Source of the DNA: Microbacterium sp. SORGH_AS_1204
Lineage (GTDB): Bacteria > Actinomycetota > Actinomycetes > Actinomycetales > Microbacteriaceae
Direction: 5' to 3'
Assembly: GCF_030818935.1 (NCBI RefSeq)
Contig: NZ_JAUTBD010000001.1
Span: 3,534,001-3,598,000, forward strand
Length of the DNA: 64,000 bases
Position 1 is the stretch's first letter. Every line of letters starts with the position of its first letter. The notes below the pieces were generated by a model. That model was not told where the DNA came from, searched no databases, and saw nothing but the letters and a program-made list of their open reading frames with translations. Both the position numbers and the translations under genes were made by a program. Below, piece after piece: positions 26,688-35,336 of this stretch.

Positions 26688-27040
26688 GCACCTCGACGCT
26701 GCCGACCTCGGCCACGGGGCACGGCCGGTTCTCGGCCGATGCGATGTGGGCGTCCGTTCCCCTTCTCCCCCGGAACGCGGGGCTCGCTCTCCTGCACGCC
26801 TACCGGGCCACCATCTCGCACGTCTACGGCGACGTGTGCAAGTACTACCCCTCGTGCTCCGCCTATTCGGTGGGCGCCGTGCAGCAGCACGGACTCGTGA
26901 AGGGCGTCGCGTACACCGCCGCCCGTCTCGCACGGTGTCATCCCTGGGCTCAGGGTGGCATCGACGACGTCCGTCCTCACCGGGCCTTCCGTCACGAACT
27001 CACTCGGCACGGATTCGTCGTGCCCGCCCGAAAGGACTGA
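26684..27040 (+). CDS. yidD: membrane protein insertion efficiency factor YidD
   Basis: A 118-residue protein. ATG 26684 overlaps the rnpA stop (ATGA). The YidD core is LLHAYRATISHVYGDVCKYY followed by PSCSAYS and ARLARCHPW, with the three conserved Cys. It is thought to assist YidC-dependent insertion. The roughly 40-residue N-terminal extension is actinobacterial. Confidence 0.95.
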   Translation: MSTSTLPTSATGHGRFSADAMWASVPLLPRNAGLALLHAYRATISHVYGDVCKYYPSCSAYSVGAVQQHGLVKGVAYTAARLARCHPWAQGGIDDVRPHRAFRHELTRHGFVVPARKD

Positions 27041-27042
27041 TC

Positions 27043-28113
27043 GTGCCATTCGATCTCATTGGGACCATCCTCTGGCCGCTGAAATGGGCGGTCGAGCTCG
27101 TGCTCGTGGGGTGGCACTCCCTCTTCACCGCGCTCGGCATGCCCCCCGCGGCCGGCCTGACGTGGGTGCTCTCGATCGTCGGCCTGGTGCTCATCGTCCG
27201 CGCCGCGCTGATCCCGCTCTTCGTCAAGCAGATCAAGAGCCAGCGCAAGATGATGGAGATCGCTCCGGAACTGCGCAAGGTGCAGGAGAAGTACCGGGGC
27301 AAGAAAGACCAACTGTCTCGCGAGGCCATGAGCCGCGAGACCATGGCGCTGTACAAGAAGCACGGCACCACGCCCGTCTCGAGCTGCCTGCCGCTGCTTG
27401 TGCAGATGCCGATCTTCTTCGCCCTGTTCAGCGTGCTGAACGACGTCGCGAAGCACGCGACCAACAATCAGGGTGGCGTGGGCCTGCTGACGCCCGAGCT
27501 GACGCGTGAGTTCTACGACGCTCGCCTGTTCGACGTGGCATCCATGCACGTCAACCTCGTGACCGCGTGGGGGCAGCCCGACGGTCAGATCACCGTCGCG
27601 ATCCTGCTGACGCTCGTCGTGCTCATGATCGCGTCGCAGTTCTTCACCCAGCTGCAGATCATCTCGAAGAACCTGTCGCCCGAGGCCAAGACCGGTCAGG
27701 CGTATCAGATGCAGAAGATCATGCTCTACATCCTGCCGCTGGCCTTCATCTTCTCGGGTGTGTTCTTCCCGCTCGGTGTCGTCATCTACTGGTTCGTCAG
27801 CAACCTGTGGACGATGGTGCAGCAGTTCATCGTCATCCGCGAGATGCCGACTCCCGGTTCGGACGCGGCCAAGGCACGCGAAGAACGTCTCGCCCGTAAG
27901 GGCAAGGCGATCGACTCCTCGGGCAAGGTCGTGCCGATGGAGAAGTACCAGGCGGAGCAGCGGCGTCTGCTCGAGGAGGCCGAGCGTGCGCGCGCGGCCG
28001 CGCCCAAGCGCCAGCAGCCCGTCGGCAAACAGCGGGCCAAGAAGCAGTCCACCAAGAACACCGGTGCGGCGGGCGGATCCGCCGGCGCTTCCGGTTCCAC
28101 GCCCGCCTCCTGA
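27043..28113 (+). CDS. yidC: membrane protein insertase YidC
   Basis: A 356-residue insertase from GTG 27043. Membrane helices lie near 5-25, 35-60 (with the hydrophilic-groove Arg in VRAALIPLFVK), 110-130, 178-200 and 220-250. The cytoplasmic coiled hairpin lies between the second and third (MMEIAPELRKVQEKYRGKK). The Lys/Ala-rich tail (about 290-356) is typical of Gram-positive YidC and may touch the ribosome. There is no lipobox. Confidence 0.96.
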   Translation: MPFDLIGTILWPLKWAVELVLVGWHSLFTALGMPPAAGLTWVLSIVGLVLIVRAALIPLFVKQIKSQRKMMEIAPELRKVQEKYRGKKDQLSREAMSRETMALYKKHGTTPVSSCLPLLVQMPIFFALFSVLNDVAKHATNNQGGVGLLTPELTREFYDARLFDVASMHVNLVTAWGQPDGQITVAILLTLVVLMIASQFFTQLQIISKNLSPEAKTGQAYQMQKIMLYILPLAFIFSGVFFPLGVVIYWFVSNLWTMVQQFIVIREMPTPGSDAAKAREERLARKGKAIDSSGKVVPMEKYQAEQRRLLEEAERARAAAPKRQQPVGKQRAKKQSTKNTGAAGGSAGASGSTPAS

Positions 28114-28128
28114 CCTCCGGAGACAACG

Positions 28129-28632
28129 ATGACGACGTCCGATCAGATCGCCCCCGAGCAGACCGCCGCCACCGAAGAGCAGCTCGAGCAAGAAGGCGAC
28201 ATCGCCGCCGACTATCTCGAGGGGTTGCTCGACATCGCCGACATCGACGGCGATCTCGCCATGGACGTGCGCGCGGGTCGCGCGTACGTGTCTGTCGAGG
28301 CCGATGACGTCGAGTCGCTGTCGAGCATCTCGCACCCTGACACGGTGCAGGCGCTCCAGGAGCTCACGCGTCTGGCGGTGCAGAACTCGACCGGTCGGTT
28401 CTCGCGCCTCATTCTCGACATCGGCGGTTCCCGCGATGCGCGGCAGCGTCAGCTCGAGACGCTGGTAGACCGCGCCATCGCACGCCTCGACGAGGGCGCC
28501 TCCCAGGCGTCGCTGCCGGCGATGTCGAGCTACGAGCGCAAGCTGGTGCATGACATCGCGGCGGATCGCGGCTACACGTCGGAGTCGTTCGGCGAGGGCG
28601 CCGACCGGCACACCGTGCTGCGTCGTGGCTGA
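28129..28632 (+). CDS. jag: Jag/KhpB RNA-binding protein (KH and R3H domains)
   Basis: A 167-residue protein. An acidic N terminus leads to a KH domain (about 60-105) and a C-terminal R3H domain with the SSYERKLVHDIAADRG signature. Jag/KhpB proteins bind RNA with KhpA and influence division and wall synthesis. It follows yidC by 15 bp. Confidence 0.95.
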   Translation: MTTSDQIAPEQTAATEEQLEQEGDIAADYLEGLLDIADIDGDLAMDVRAGRAYVSVEADDVESLSSISHPDTVQALQELTRLAVQNSTGRFSRLILDIGGSRDARQRQLETLVDRAIARLDEGASQASLPAMSSYERKLVHDIAADRGYTSESFGEGADRHTVLRRG

Positions 28633-29269
28633 GAGACGGATGCCGGAACAGCTCGAAGCGGAGCCCGTCGCGGCAGCCCAGCTCTTCGCTGACCGCATCG
28701 AGACGGCGCGGCGGTTCACCGCCAATCTCGCCGCTCACGGCGAAGAACGTGGCCTCATCGGTCCGCTGGAGCTCCCGCGGCTATGGACGCGGCACATCCT
28801 GAACAGTGCGATCGCGGCCCCGTACTTCGCGGGCTCGGCGGTCGACGTGGGCTCGGGTGCGGGCTTGCCGGGGCTCGTCCTCGCCATCGCCCGACCCGAT
28901 GTCGAGTGGACGCTGATCGAGCCGATGGAGCGGCGGACCGCGTGGCTCACGGAACAGGTCTCCGACCTCGAACTCGACAATGTCACCGTCGAGCGGATGC
29001 GTGGGGAGGAGTGGTCACGGGGGCGCGTGTTCGATGTCGCCACTGCTCGGGCGGTGAGCGCGCTGCGCACGCTATTGCCGTTCACCGCTCCCCTGGTTCG
29101 CCCCGGTGGTCGCCTCGTCTTCTTGAAGGGTGCCAACGTCGCCGGTGAGATCGACGCGGCCGCGAAGCAGATCCGTACATACGGCCTGCAGGACGTATCG
29201 GTCGAGATCGTCGGTGAAGGGGTGCTCGACGAGCCGACGCGGGTGTTCCTTGCGACGCTGTCTCGGTGA
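28625..29269 (+). CDS. rsmG: 16S rRNA (guanine527-N7)-methyltransferase RsmG
   Basis: A SAM-dependent methyltransferase of about 214 residues. GTG 28625 overlaps the jag stop; ATG 28640 (MPEQLEAE) is an alternative with GAGAGA upstream. Family motifs are LWTRHILNS, the SAM loop VDVGSGAGLPGLVLAI, LIEPMERRTAWL and RAVSALRTLL. In other species loss of the enzyme gives low-level streptomycin resistance. It ends the rpmH-led unit, and a long gene-free stretch follows. Confidence 0.94.
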   Translation: MAERRMPEQLEAEPVAAAQLFADRIETARRFTANLAAHGEERGLIGPLELPRLWTRHILNSAIAAPYFAGSAVDVGSGAGLPGLVLAIARPDVEWTLIEPMERRTAWLTEQVSDLELDNVTVERMRGEEWSRGRVFDVATARAVSALRTLLPFTAPLVRPGGRLVFLKGANVAGEIDAAAKQIRTYGLQDVSVEIVGEGVLDEPTRVFLATLSR

Positions 29270-29301
29270 CATGGGCATGTGTACATTGAGAACCAGTTCG
29301 T

Positions 29302-29469
29302 CGAACGGAACCGCGAACGGCTGATCGCCGTCTCGACGTTGCGCGTGTCGCGCACTGACGGTCGGGAGGCGCCTGCGATCCGATCTGCCGAACGGTGCCC
29401 GCGAATGGCTGATAACCGTCTCGACGTCGTGCTGCGGTCTTGCGTACTGACGGTCGGGAGGCGCCTGCG
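29302..29469. repeat. imperfect tandem duplication of about 90 bp
   Basis: A 24-bp exact repeat beginning ACTGACGGTCGGGAGGCGCC occurs at 29354-29377 and 29446-29469, 92 bp apart. Each copy is preceded by a CGAACGG...CGCGAA.GGCTGAT...CCGTCTCGACGT block (from 29302 and 29389). Confidence 0.8.
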
Positions 29470-30010
29470 GTCTGCGGCGACGACGTGCGAACGTGACTTC
29501 CCGTTTCAGGATGCCAGCGCTCACTCGCGATATATCTCGATGAGCAGGCGGGTACCGTGGCGTCGCTGGCGCTCTTCTTCGAGTGCCACGCGGACTCTTT
29601 CCAGTGGCTCGTCCGTCGACGACCATCGAGAACGGGCCGCCGGGGAGACTTCACGTGCGGAATAGTTTCCTGGTGTCGCGGCGAGACGGAGACACCGACT
29701 GCGGTTGCTCAGCCCCACAGTGGCTCGGGGTGGTCCATCGCCTCGGGGGATCTCTGTGACGGTTCGGAGAGGCGGATGGCTCCGGCCAGTACGCGTCCGC
29801 TGGGCGGGGACCGGTAGAGCGACACACGGGTGGGAACGAGACGACCTTGCGGGCGCGGCCTCAGAACGTGAGGTGAGCGCGTCGACCAGTCCACAGGTGG
29901 ACTACGGCGAGGACATACGACGTCAGCGCTCTGGTGAAGCGTAGACGGGCTCAGACACATTCTCGTAGGCAACGCGAGTGTGGACGCTCACAAAGTAGTC
30001 GACCACAAAA

Positions 30011-30026
30011 CGTTTCACGTGAAACG
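30011..30026. other. parS: parS site 1
   Basis: CGTTTCACGTGAAACG contains the perfect 14-bp palindrome GTTTCACGTGAAAC bound by ParB. It is the copy farthest from parA, 5.3 kb away. Confidence 0.93.
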
Positions 30027-30390
30027 GAGGCGGTGGAGTCGCTCTCCCCTCGCGAGCTGATCGGTTGCGGAAGGGAATCAGCGCCCTGCCATATATCGGT
30101 GTGGTCATGCACGCTGTCTCCGCGCATGCACGGTCGCACGCGGCGGTAGCTGACCTGGGGGGATTCCGCAGCCTCGTTCCATTCTGCGGGTCAGGAAGTG
30201 TCGAGCTGCGCGTGACCCCAAGGCGTTACCGCCTACGGGTTTCGCTTGGTCTAGCGCGGACGATCACGATGGGAAAGGCCACCGCCGGGCTGGGGTTGGA
30301 GCGACGCCACGAGTGGCCGGGACCGAAAGTGCGCAGAAGTGCGTCATGTGGCCTCTTGCCTCACGACGTGGCCCCCCGAACCCACGACGA

Positions 30391-30540
30391 GGCTGGTCGT
30401 GGTGACGACGGAGCGATTCCCTTCTGCGACGGGGCTGGTCCTGATGACGACGGGGTGATTCCTCCTGCAACGGGGCTGATGGCGGTCATGACGGGGCGAT
30501 TCCCCCTGCGACGGGGCTGGTCGCACTCGCGACGGAAATG
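30391..30540. repeat. tandem repeat of a 41-bp unit
   Basis: Three diverged units (30391-30432, 30433-30473, 30474-30514) and a partial fourth, each starting GGCTG and containing a TGACGACGGGGCGATTCC-like core and CTGCGACGG. Fragments of the same motif recur near 30617 and 30745. No spacers or CRISPR features are present. Confidence 0.75.
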
Positions 30541-31016
30541 CTCGCACTTACGAAGTGCCTGGCTGCGCCGTGGGGGGACGCAGCCGGTCACAGTGGCGGT
30601 GGGTCTGGTGCGTCCATCGACGGGGCTGGCAGCAGTGGCGCCTGGGTCGCCCGCGTATCAGGCGCTCAGCTGCTCACACCCACCGGACGGCTGCCGGCAC
30701 GCACCCTTAAATTGGCCGCAGCGACAATCTGGCGGTTTCACCTACGACGGCGCTGGTCGCACCCACGACGCGGATTGTCGCGCTCGCGACAGGCGCTCAG
30801 GTCTCCCTCCGGTGCGCGTTGATTGGGCCGACCTCCCGGTGCTACCCGTCGCAGTCCGCGTCCCCTGCGTTCATCTCCGTGTGGGCTCGTCGCGTAGAGT
30901 GTGGACGATAAGGCGCGTGGCAGCATCCCGGCCTGACCGTTGGCTGCCGGATCGGGCTCACCACAATCCGTCTCCTGGCTGTTGCTCTCCAACTGGGCAA
31001 CCTTCCTCGAGACAGA

Positions 31017-31032
31017 TGTTTCACGTGAAACA
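31017..31032. other. parS: parS site 2
   Basis: TGTTTCACGTGAAACA, a perfect full-length 16-bp parS. Confidence 0.95.
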
Positions 31033-32443
31033 ACGATCGGTCGTTCTTGAAGCGCGACGGCGACGGGGCGCGAGCTGGCTCCTTCCGCAAGATTGCCTTG
31101 CAACCCGGAGACTGCGCGTCTCGACAACCGCGTCTCGGACTTGCGTTCCTGCAGCCACCCGGGGCGTCTGTCGTCATCGTGCGTACGGACGAGCGTTCGG
31201 TGTCGTCGCTAGTCATCCCCGTGGCGAGCATCGGTGGCGACGCACTCGTCGAGCGGCGCGGTGTTCGATGCGCTGGCGGGGTGCGGCACGGCGACAGCCT
31301 CGTCGAGGCCCGCCCCGGCGCGAGGATCAACCTTGTTGAGCAGCGGAAAGGCCGACGATTCGTCCTGTGCGGATTCGCACACAGCACCCATAGGAGGTGG
31401 GCGGGATATCCCCTCACCCGTCACCACCGCTGCGTCTCCCCGATGCCATACGGCAGACGTGGTGCTACAGTGGGTCGCGCGCGGGGCGCGCCCCGCTCCC
31501 CCACAAACTGCTCCAGTCGGGACCCCCGCAAACCGGCTCACCGTGACGGATCGTGCGGCTCGGCTCTCATCGACGGCCTGCGCGAAGCTTCTCCCATGCG
31601 AGTGGGGCGACAAGGCCGATAGGCAGATCGGCCGACATGCGGAGGGTCGGCATCTCGGGACCGCTTCAGCGCACCGGACGCCGCTTGTCTCGCTCCTTGC
31701 GACATCGGCACCGCTGCACCTCCACCGCGAAGGGCAAGGGCTTGGGCGCGTGGAGTGGTCGCACTGGACCCCGATTGTGTCGGCGGCCGACTCCATGTTC
31801 TGTATGACGGGCTGACCGCAAGAACGGAGGAGGTGGCACCTTGGCGGCGCGACGCGCCTCGTCAACGCCGCGGTGCGCGTGACTGCGGTGCGTGGCATCC
31901 GTGAGGTGTGAGACCCAGGCGGCGGCATTGCGCGTTAGACAGACTCCACCGGAAGCGGCTTGCGCTGGTGCGTGGTATTCGATTCCAGGTCGAGGTGCGG
32001 GCGATGTCAAGCGGCGCCAATGCGTCACGCGCTCACCTACCGGCGCGTTGCGGGCCGTCACGTCCCTCGGCGCGCTGCATGCTCGTGACCGTTGCTTCAC
32101 AGGGCACGCGACGCTGAGGAAACGCCCCGGCGTGCTCTAAAGACGAGAGGTCGAGATGGGAGAACACTCTGCTCACCCGAGATATCAGAGGTGCCGGAGC
32201 CCCATCAGTCCGTGTTCTAGCCACGGCTGCACGCGCGGGAGGCTAACCGCCCAAAATTCAACACGTAGCGATTGACGAGCGGTACGTCGCTCGGCGTGAG
32301 CGCGTGAGGGCCGTTTGCGCGGCACGACGTCCATGCACGAGGGTCGCTACAGCAGTGATGGCGTGGGCGGGATGCGTCGAAGCCTGGTGGCGAGGTGGCA
32401 GCAGGGTCGATAAGGCGTGCGGGCTGCCGAGATTCTCACCTAG

Positions 32444-33379
32444 GGCGTGTCTCCCAAATGGGTGGGGTGAGTCGGTGATGCTAGAGACGTGTCGCGGTTC
32501 CAGTTGCTTTCGGATACTCAGTGGGATCTGATCAGCGGGTTCTTGCCCGGTCCGACCGGCCGTAAGGGCCGCCCCTTCTCGGACGCGCGAACGATGGTCG
32601 AGGCGATCGCGTATCGCTATCGGACAGGGATCGCGTGGCGGGATCTGCCGGAGGTGTTCGGCCCGTGGCAGACGGTGTGGAAGTGGCACCGTCGGATGGC
32701 CGGCGATGGAACCTGGGATCGTGTCCACGCGGCGCTGCTGGCTCGCGCCGACGCGACCGGCAAGCTCGATTGGTCCGTGTCGGTGGACTCCACGATCGCT
32801 CGCGCCCATCAGCACGCGACGAACATCACCCGGGTCACGGGGGGCTTCGTCGAACTACAACAATCCGCTGATCGAGCCGCCTGATCACGGGTTCGGCCGC
32901 TCCCGAGGCGGACTCTCCACCAAGCTCCACCACCTGGTCGACGGTCGCGGCCTGCCACTGGTGATCGCGGTCACGCCGGGCCAGTCCGGGGACTCGCCCA
33001 TGCTGATCCCGTTGCTGCAGCAGCTGCGCGTCGCCCGCCCGATCGGTCGCCCCCGCACCCGACCCGACCGGCTCCGAGGCGACAAGGCGTACTCGTCCCG
33101 GGCAATCCGACAGCACCTGCGTGACCGCAGCATCCAGGCCGTCATCCCGCAGCCATCGGATCAGATCGGCCACCGCGTCCGACGCGGCTCACACGGCGGA
33201 CGACCCATCACCTACGACCGCGACGACTACCGAAACCGCAACGTCATCGAACGCCGCTTCGCCACCCTCAAACAATGGCGAGGCCTCGCCACCCGCTACG
33301 ACAAACTCGCCACCGTCTACCGCTCAGCAGCCGTCCTCAACGCCGTCATCGCCTGGACCCGCCATTTAGGAGACACGCC
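32444..33379 (+). mobile_element. IS5-family (IS427-group) insertion sequence
   Basis: A 936-bp element. The ends are near-perfect inverted repeats (GGCGTGTCTCCCAAATGG left, GGCGTGTCTCCTAAATGG as reverse complement of the right end). CTAG lies on both sides (32440-32443 and 33380-33383), consistent with a 4-bp target duplication at a YTAR site. It encodes two overlapping frames typical of IS427-type elements and looks intact. Confidence 0.9.
32489..32884 (+). CDS. IS5-family transposase, OrfA
   Basis: A 131-residue frame from GTG 32489: N-terminal DUF4096-type domain (LLSDTQWDLISGFLPGPTGR, RYRTGIAWRDLPEVFGPWQT) and the first catalytic Asp in WSVSVDSTIARAHQHA. OrfB overlaps it in the next frame. 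Making the full transposase needs a +1 (or -2) shift, and the run of six G near 32838-32843 in the overlap is a candidate slippage site. Confidence 0.88.
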   Translation: MSRFQLLSDTQWDLISGFLPGPTGRKGRPFSDARTMVEAIAYRYRTGIAWRDLPEVFGPWQTVWKWHRRMAGDGTWDRVHAALLARADATGKLDWSVSVDSTIARAHQHATNITRVTGGFVELQQSADRAA

Positions 33380-33383
33380 CTAG
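32706..33383 (+). CDS. IS5-family transposase, OrfB
   Basis: The C-terminal half of the DDE transposase. The meaningful part begins near 32840 (NNPLIEPPDHGFGRSRGGLS), with the second Asp in RLRGDKAYSS and the catalytic Glu in RNVIERRFATLKQWRG. The last codons DTP lead to a TAG stop whose bases 33381-33383 belong to the flanking CTAG target copy, so the element borrows its stop codon from its insertion site. It is probably expressed only as a frameshift fusion with OrfA. Confidence 0.85.
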   Translation: MEPGIVSTRRCWLAPTRPASSIGPCRWTPRSLAPISTRRTSPGSRGASSNYNNPLIEPPDHGFGRSRGGLSTKLHHLVDGRGLPLVIAVTPGQSGDSPMLIPLLQQLRVARPIGRPRTRPDRLRGDKAYSSRAIRQHLRDRSIQAVIPQPSDQIGHRVRRGSHGGRPITYDRDDYRNRNVIERRFATLKQWRGLATRYDKLATVYRSAAVLNAVIAWTRHLGDTP

Positions 33384-33508
33384 TTGTGTCGCGGCGGTGG
33401 GTGGATGGGGAAAGCGACGGCCCAGAGACCGAGAGATGCCTGAATGTCTCCCAGCGACTCGCCACGACGTCGCAACCGGGCACGACGGAGCACGACACAA
33501 CCTCAAGA

Positions 33509-33524
33509 TGTTTCACGTGAAACG
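33509..33524. other. parS: parS site 3
   Basis: TGTTTCACGTGAAACG: perfect 14-bp core, one outer base differing from the 16-mer. Confidence 0.94.
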
Positions 33525-33903
33525 TGGCACGCGACCCGTTGGCCGGGACCAATGCTGCGCCCGACGGATGAACCTTTTCACCAACGCCGATGCGAGGCGC
33601 GCGACCGACGCCGCTCCTCGGTTGCGGTGCGCTGAGCGATGAGAAGTGGTGCGATCGTGGCAGCGTGCGGCCCGTCGGGCTTCACAGAGGTGCGGGACGG
33701 GTGAGCGACCCTGATCAGTAGGTGTCTGCGTCGCGGCCTGTGGCACGTGTGGACGAGCAGTTCTCTCGCCGCATGCTGGGAGGTGCGCGCAACCTGCGAG
33801 ACATAGCGCGGCATGGTCGGCGAGACGGCGTCGAAAGAAGGTGCACTCTCCCCGCCGAAGGGACGCTGCGCCCCACGCCGTGCCGTCCGCGCGGCGGAGA
33901 GAG

Positions 33904-33919
33904 ATGTTTCACGTGAAAC
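33904..33919. other. parS: parS site 4
   Basis: TGTTTCACGTGAAACG: perfect 14-bp core, 395 bp from site 3. Confidence 0.94.
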
Positions 33920-34267
33920 GATGCGGTGGCTCGCCGTCTTGCGCGGAGGCGCGGCCGCAGCTCGTGCGCGCGCAGTTCGACGCGATGCGCATGTCAGGCG
34001 GGTGAGGGCACGGTCGATGAGTTGCGAACCTCCGCACCGCCAGCGCGGCCGCAGCCCGTGCGGGTGCGGTCTGCTGATGTGCGAGTGCCAGGTGTGTGCC
34101 GATGAGCTATGAACGTCGGCACCGGTGGCGCGGCAGTTGGCGACCGTCCTAGCGATGCTGCGAGGGGCGAGACTCGCAGTGCGACTCGCGGAGCTGCGCC
34201 GGCGTTGGGGCCGTCTGATCACGCGGTCTTGCGCGGCGAGGAGGTGCGTCGAGGTCGACGAGCATCA

Positions 34268-34283
34268 TGTTTCACGTGAAGCA
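34268..34283. other. parS: degenerate parS site
   Basis: TGTTTCACGTGAAGCA differs from the consensus 16-mer by one base inside the core (A to G). It may bind ParB weakly. Confidence 0.7.
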
Positions 34284-34855
34284 TGACCGCTCCGTTGCTT
34301 TGCCAGTGCACGAGGAACGCCCCCGCCACATGCATTCAGGCCTTCATATATGGGACGCAGGAGTCAATGGTCTTCTCGCGTCGCGTCAGCCAGAGGGGCG
34401 TTGCGCTGGGCATGTGCTGCGCGGTGCCTGTGTGTGAGTCAAAGCTGTTGCGCCAACTCGATCGATGCAAAGAAGGCGGGTTGATCGGAGCAGTCCTCGC
34501 CGGGTGCCCTGGCGATGGGGACGAGCCTCGGCGGTGCGCCCTGCCCCCGCACCTACCTCGGCGACCCAGCCCCACCTGACAAATGCGGTGCGTGCGTGTT
34601 CGATTGTCGGGTGGCCCGCCGATCTGATCTAAAGAGCGGCCGTTGTCGGCCTATTGATGTTCAGGCGAAGCGGTGTCCCGCTGCCACTCGCGCGGTGCGC
34701 CCATCCGGCATTTCAGCGGCGGGCACTATCGCCGGACGCAGCGGGCCTTCGCTGCGCAGACCGACAGTCGCGTGTGTGGGTTCATGCTCTACACCCCGGA
34801 GGAACGACGCCTGAAGAGCGGCGCTCCCCCGCATGCGGAAGGCGAGTACGGCTGC

Positions 34856-34871
34856 TGTTTCACGTGAAACG
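34856..34871. other. parS: parS site 5
   Basis: TGTTTCACGTGAAACG: perfect 14-bp core. A weaker look-alike (AGTTCACGCGAAGCG) lies about 100 bp on, near 34957. Confidence 0.94.
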
Positions 34872-35290
34872 TTCCGCCAGATGCGGGCGCAGGGATCGTC
34901 GCGACACGATCGACCACCGCGGCGCTGCAACGGGAGGCGACGTGCGCAGCACCCATAGTTCACGCGAAGCGGCATCCACAGACATGTTGTTGGGTGTCCC
35001 GATTGAGACCTTAGGTCGCGCCCAGATCCGGTGCGAGCTCGGGCGGTGCGTCGGGAGAACTTGCCTGTGGAGCTAGTGACCGTAAAGGACACTCGCCGCG
35101 CTGTGACGATGGGCGGACGGCGCCAGTGAGGGACGCCGGTTGCGCCGCCATGACCTGGCGACCATCTTGTTCACAGCCACCGCTTGGTGAGGAGTGAAGA
35201 GTGAACAGTCGGCGCTCATCAACGCCTCCGCCCGGACTGTCGCCTTTCCACGCATCCTCCGTAGGAAGCAGCGATGTCGGGCCCCGCAGG

Positions 35291-35296
35291 TAGACT
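35291..35296 (+). promoter_or_regulatory. putative parA -10 element
   Basis: TAGACT matches the actinobacterial TANNNT -10 and would start transcription near 35303, leaving a leader of about 26 nt that runs through the parS copy. No convincing -35 is visible. Confidence 0.45.
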
Positions 35297-35320
35297 GGGC
35301 GAGTTCGTGACGGTGAGAGG

Positions 35321-35336
35321 TGTTTCACGTGAAACA
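35321..35336. other. parS: parS site 6, over the parA start
   Basis: TGTTTCACGTGAAACA, a perfect 16-mer. It lies between the GAGAGG ribosome site (35315-35320) and the GTG start (35329-35331), and overlaps that start. ParB binding here would sit just downstream of the promoter and could repress parAB. Confidence 0.95.

Larger units (their letters stand above)
29270..32443. other. 3.2-kb gene-free region upstream of an IS
   Basis: No reading frame here has recognisable domains, a plausible ribosome site and actinobacterial codon bias. Base composition is visibly less GC-rich, and third-position bias is absent. It holds two perfect parS cores, an imperfect 90-bp duplication, a 41-bp tandem repeat and a 16-bp perfect palindrome (31481-31496). 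It looks like decayed or structural DNA. Confidence 0.6.
33384..35290. other. 1.9-kb gene-free region between the IS and parA
   Basis: Continuation of the low-coding region. It contains four parS-like sites and a pair of GCGCGGCCGCAG(C/C)(T/C)CGTGCG segments near 33951 and 34043. I see no convincing gene. Frames present here have no domain or codon bias. Confidence 0.6.

Noticed and set aside
30391..30540. Possible CRISPR array
   Set aside because: The units are contiguous and diverged with no unique spacers, and no cas genes are present.
29279..32140. Several 80-420-codon frames in the parS region
   Set aside because: They lack ribosome sites, domains and third-position GC bias, and they overlap each other in all frames.
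34957..34972. Eighth parS site
   Set aside because: AGTTCACGCGAAGCG has three or more mismatches to the 16-mer. It is recorded as a look-alike only.
35320..35328. parA start at GTG 35320
   Set aside because: It leaves no spacing after GAGAGG. GTG 35329 in the same frame has ideal spacing.
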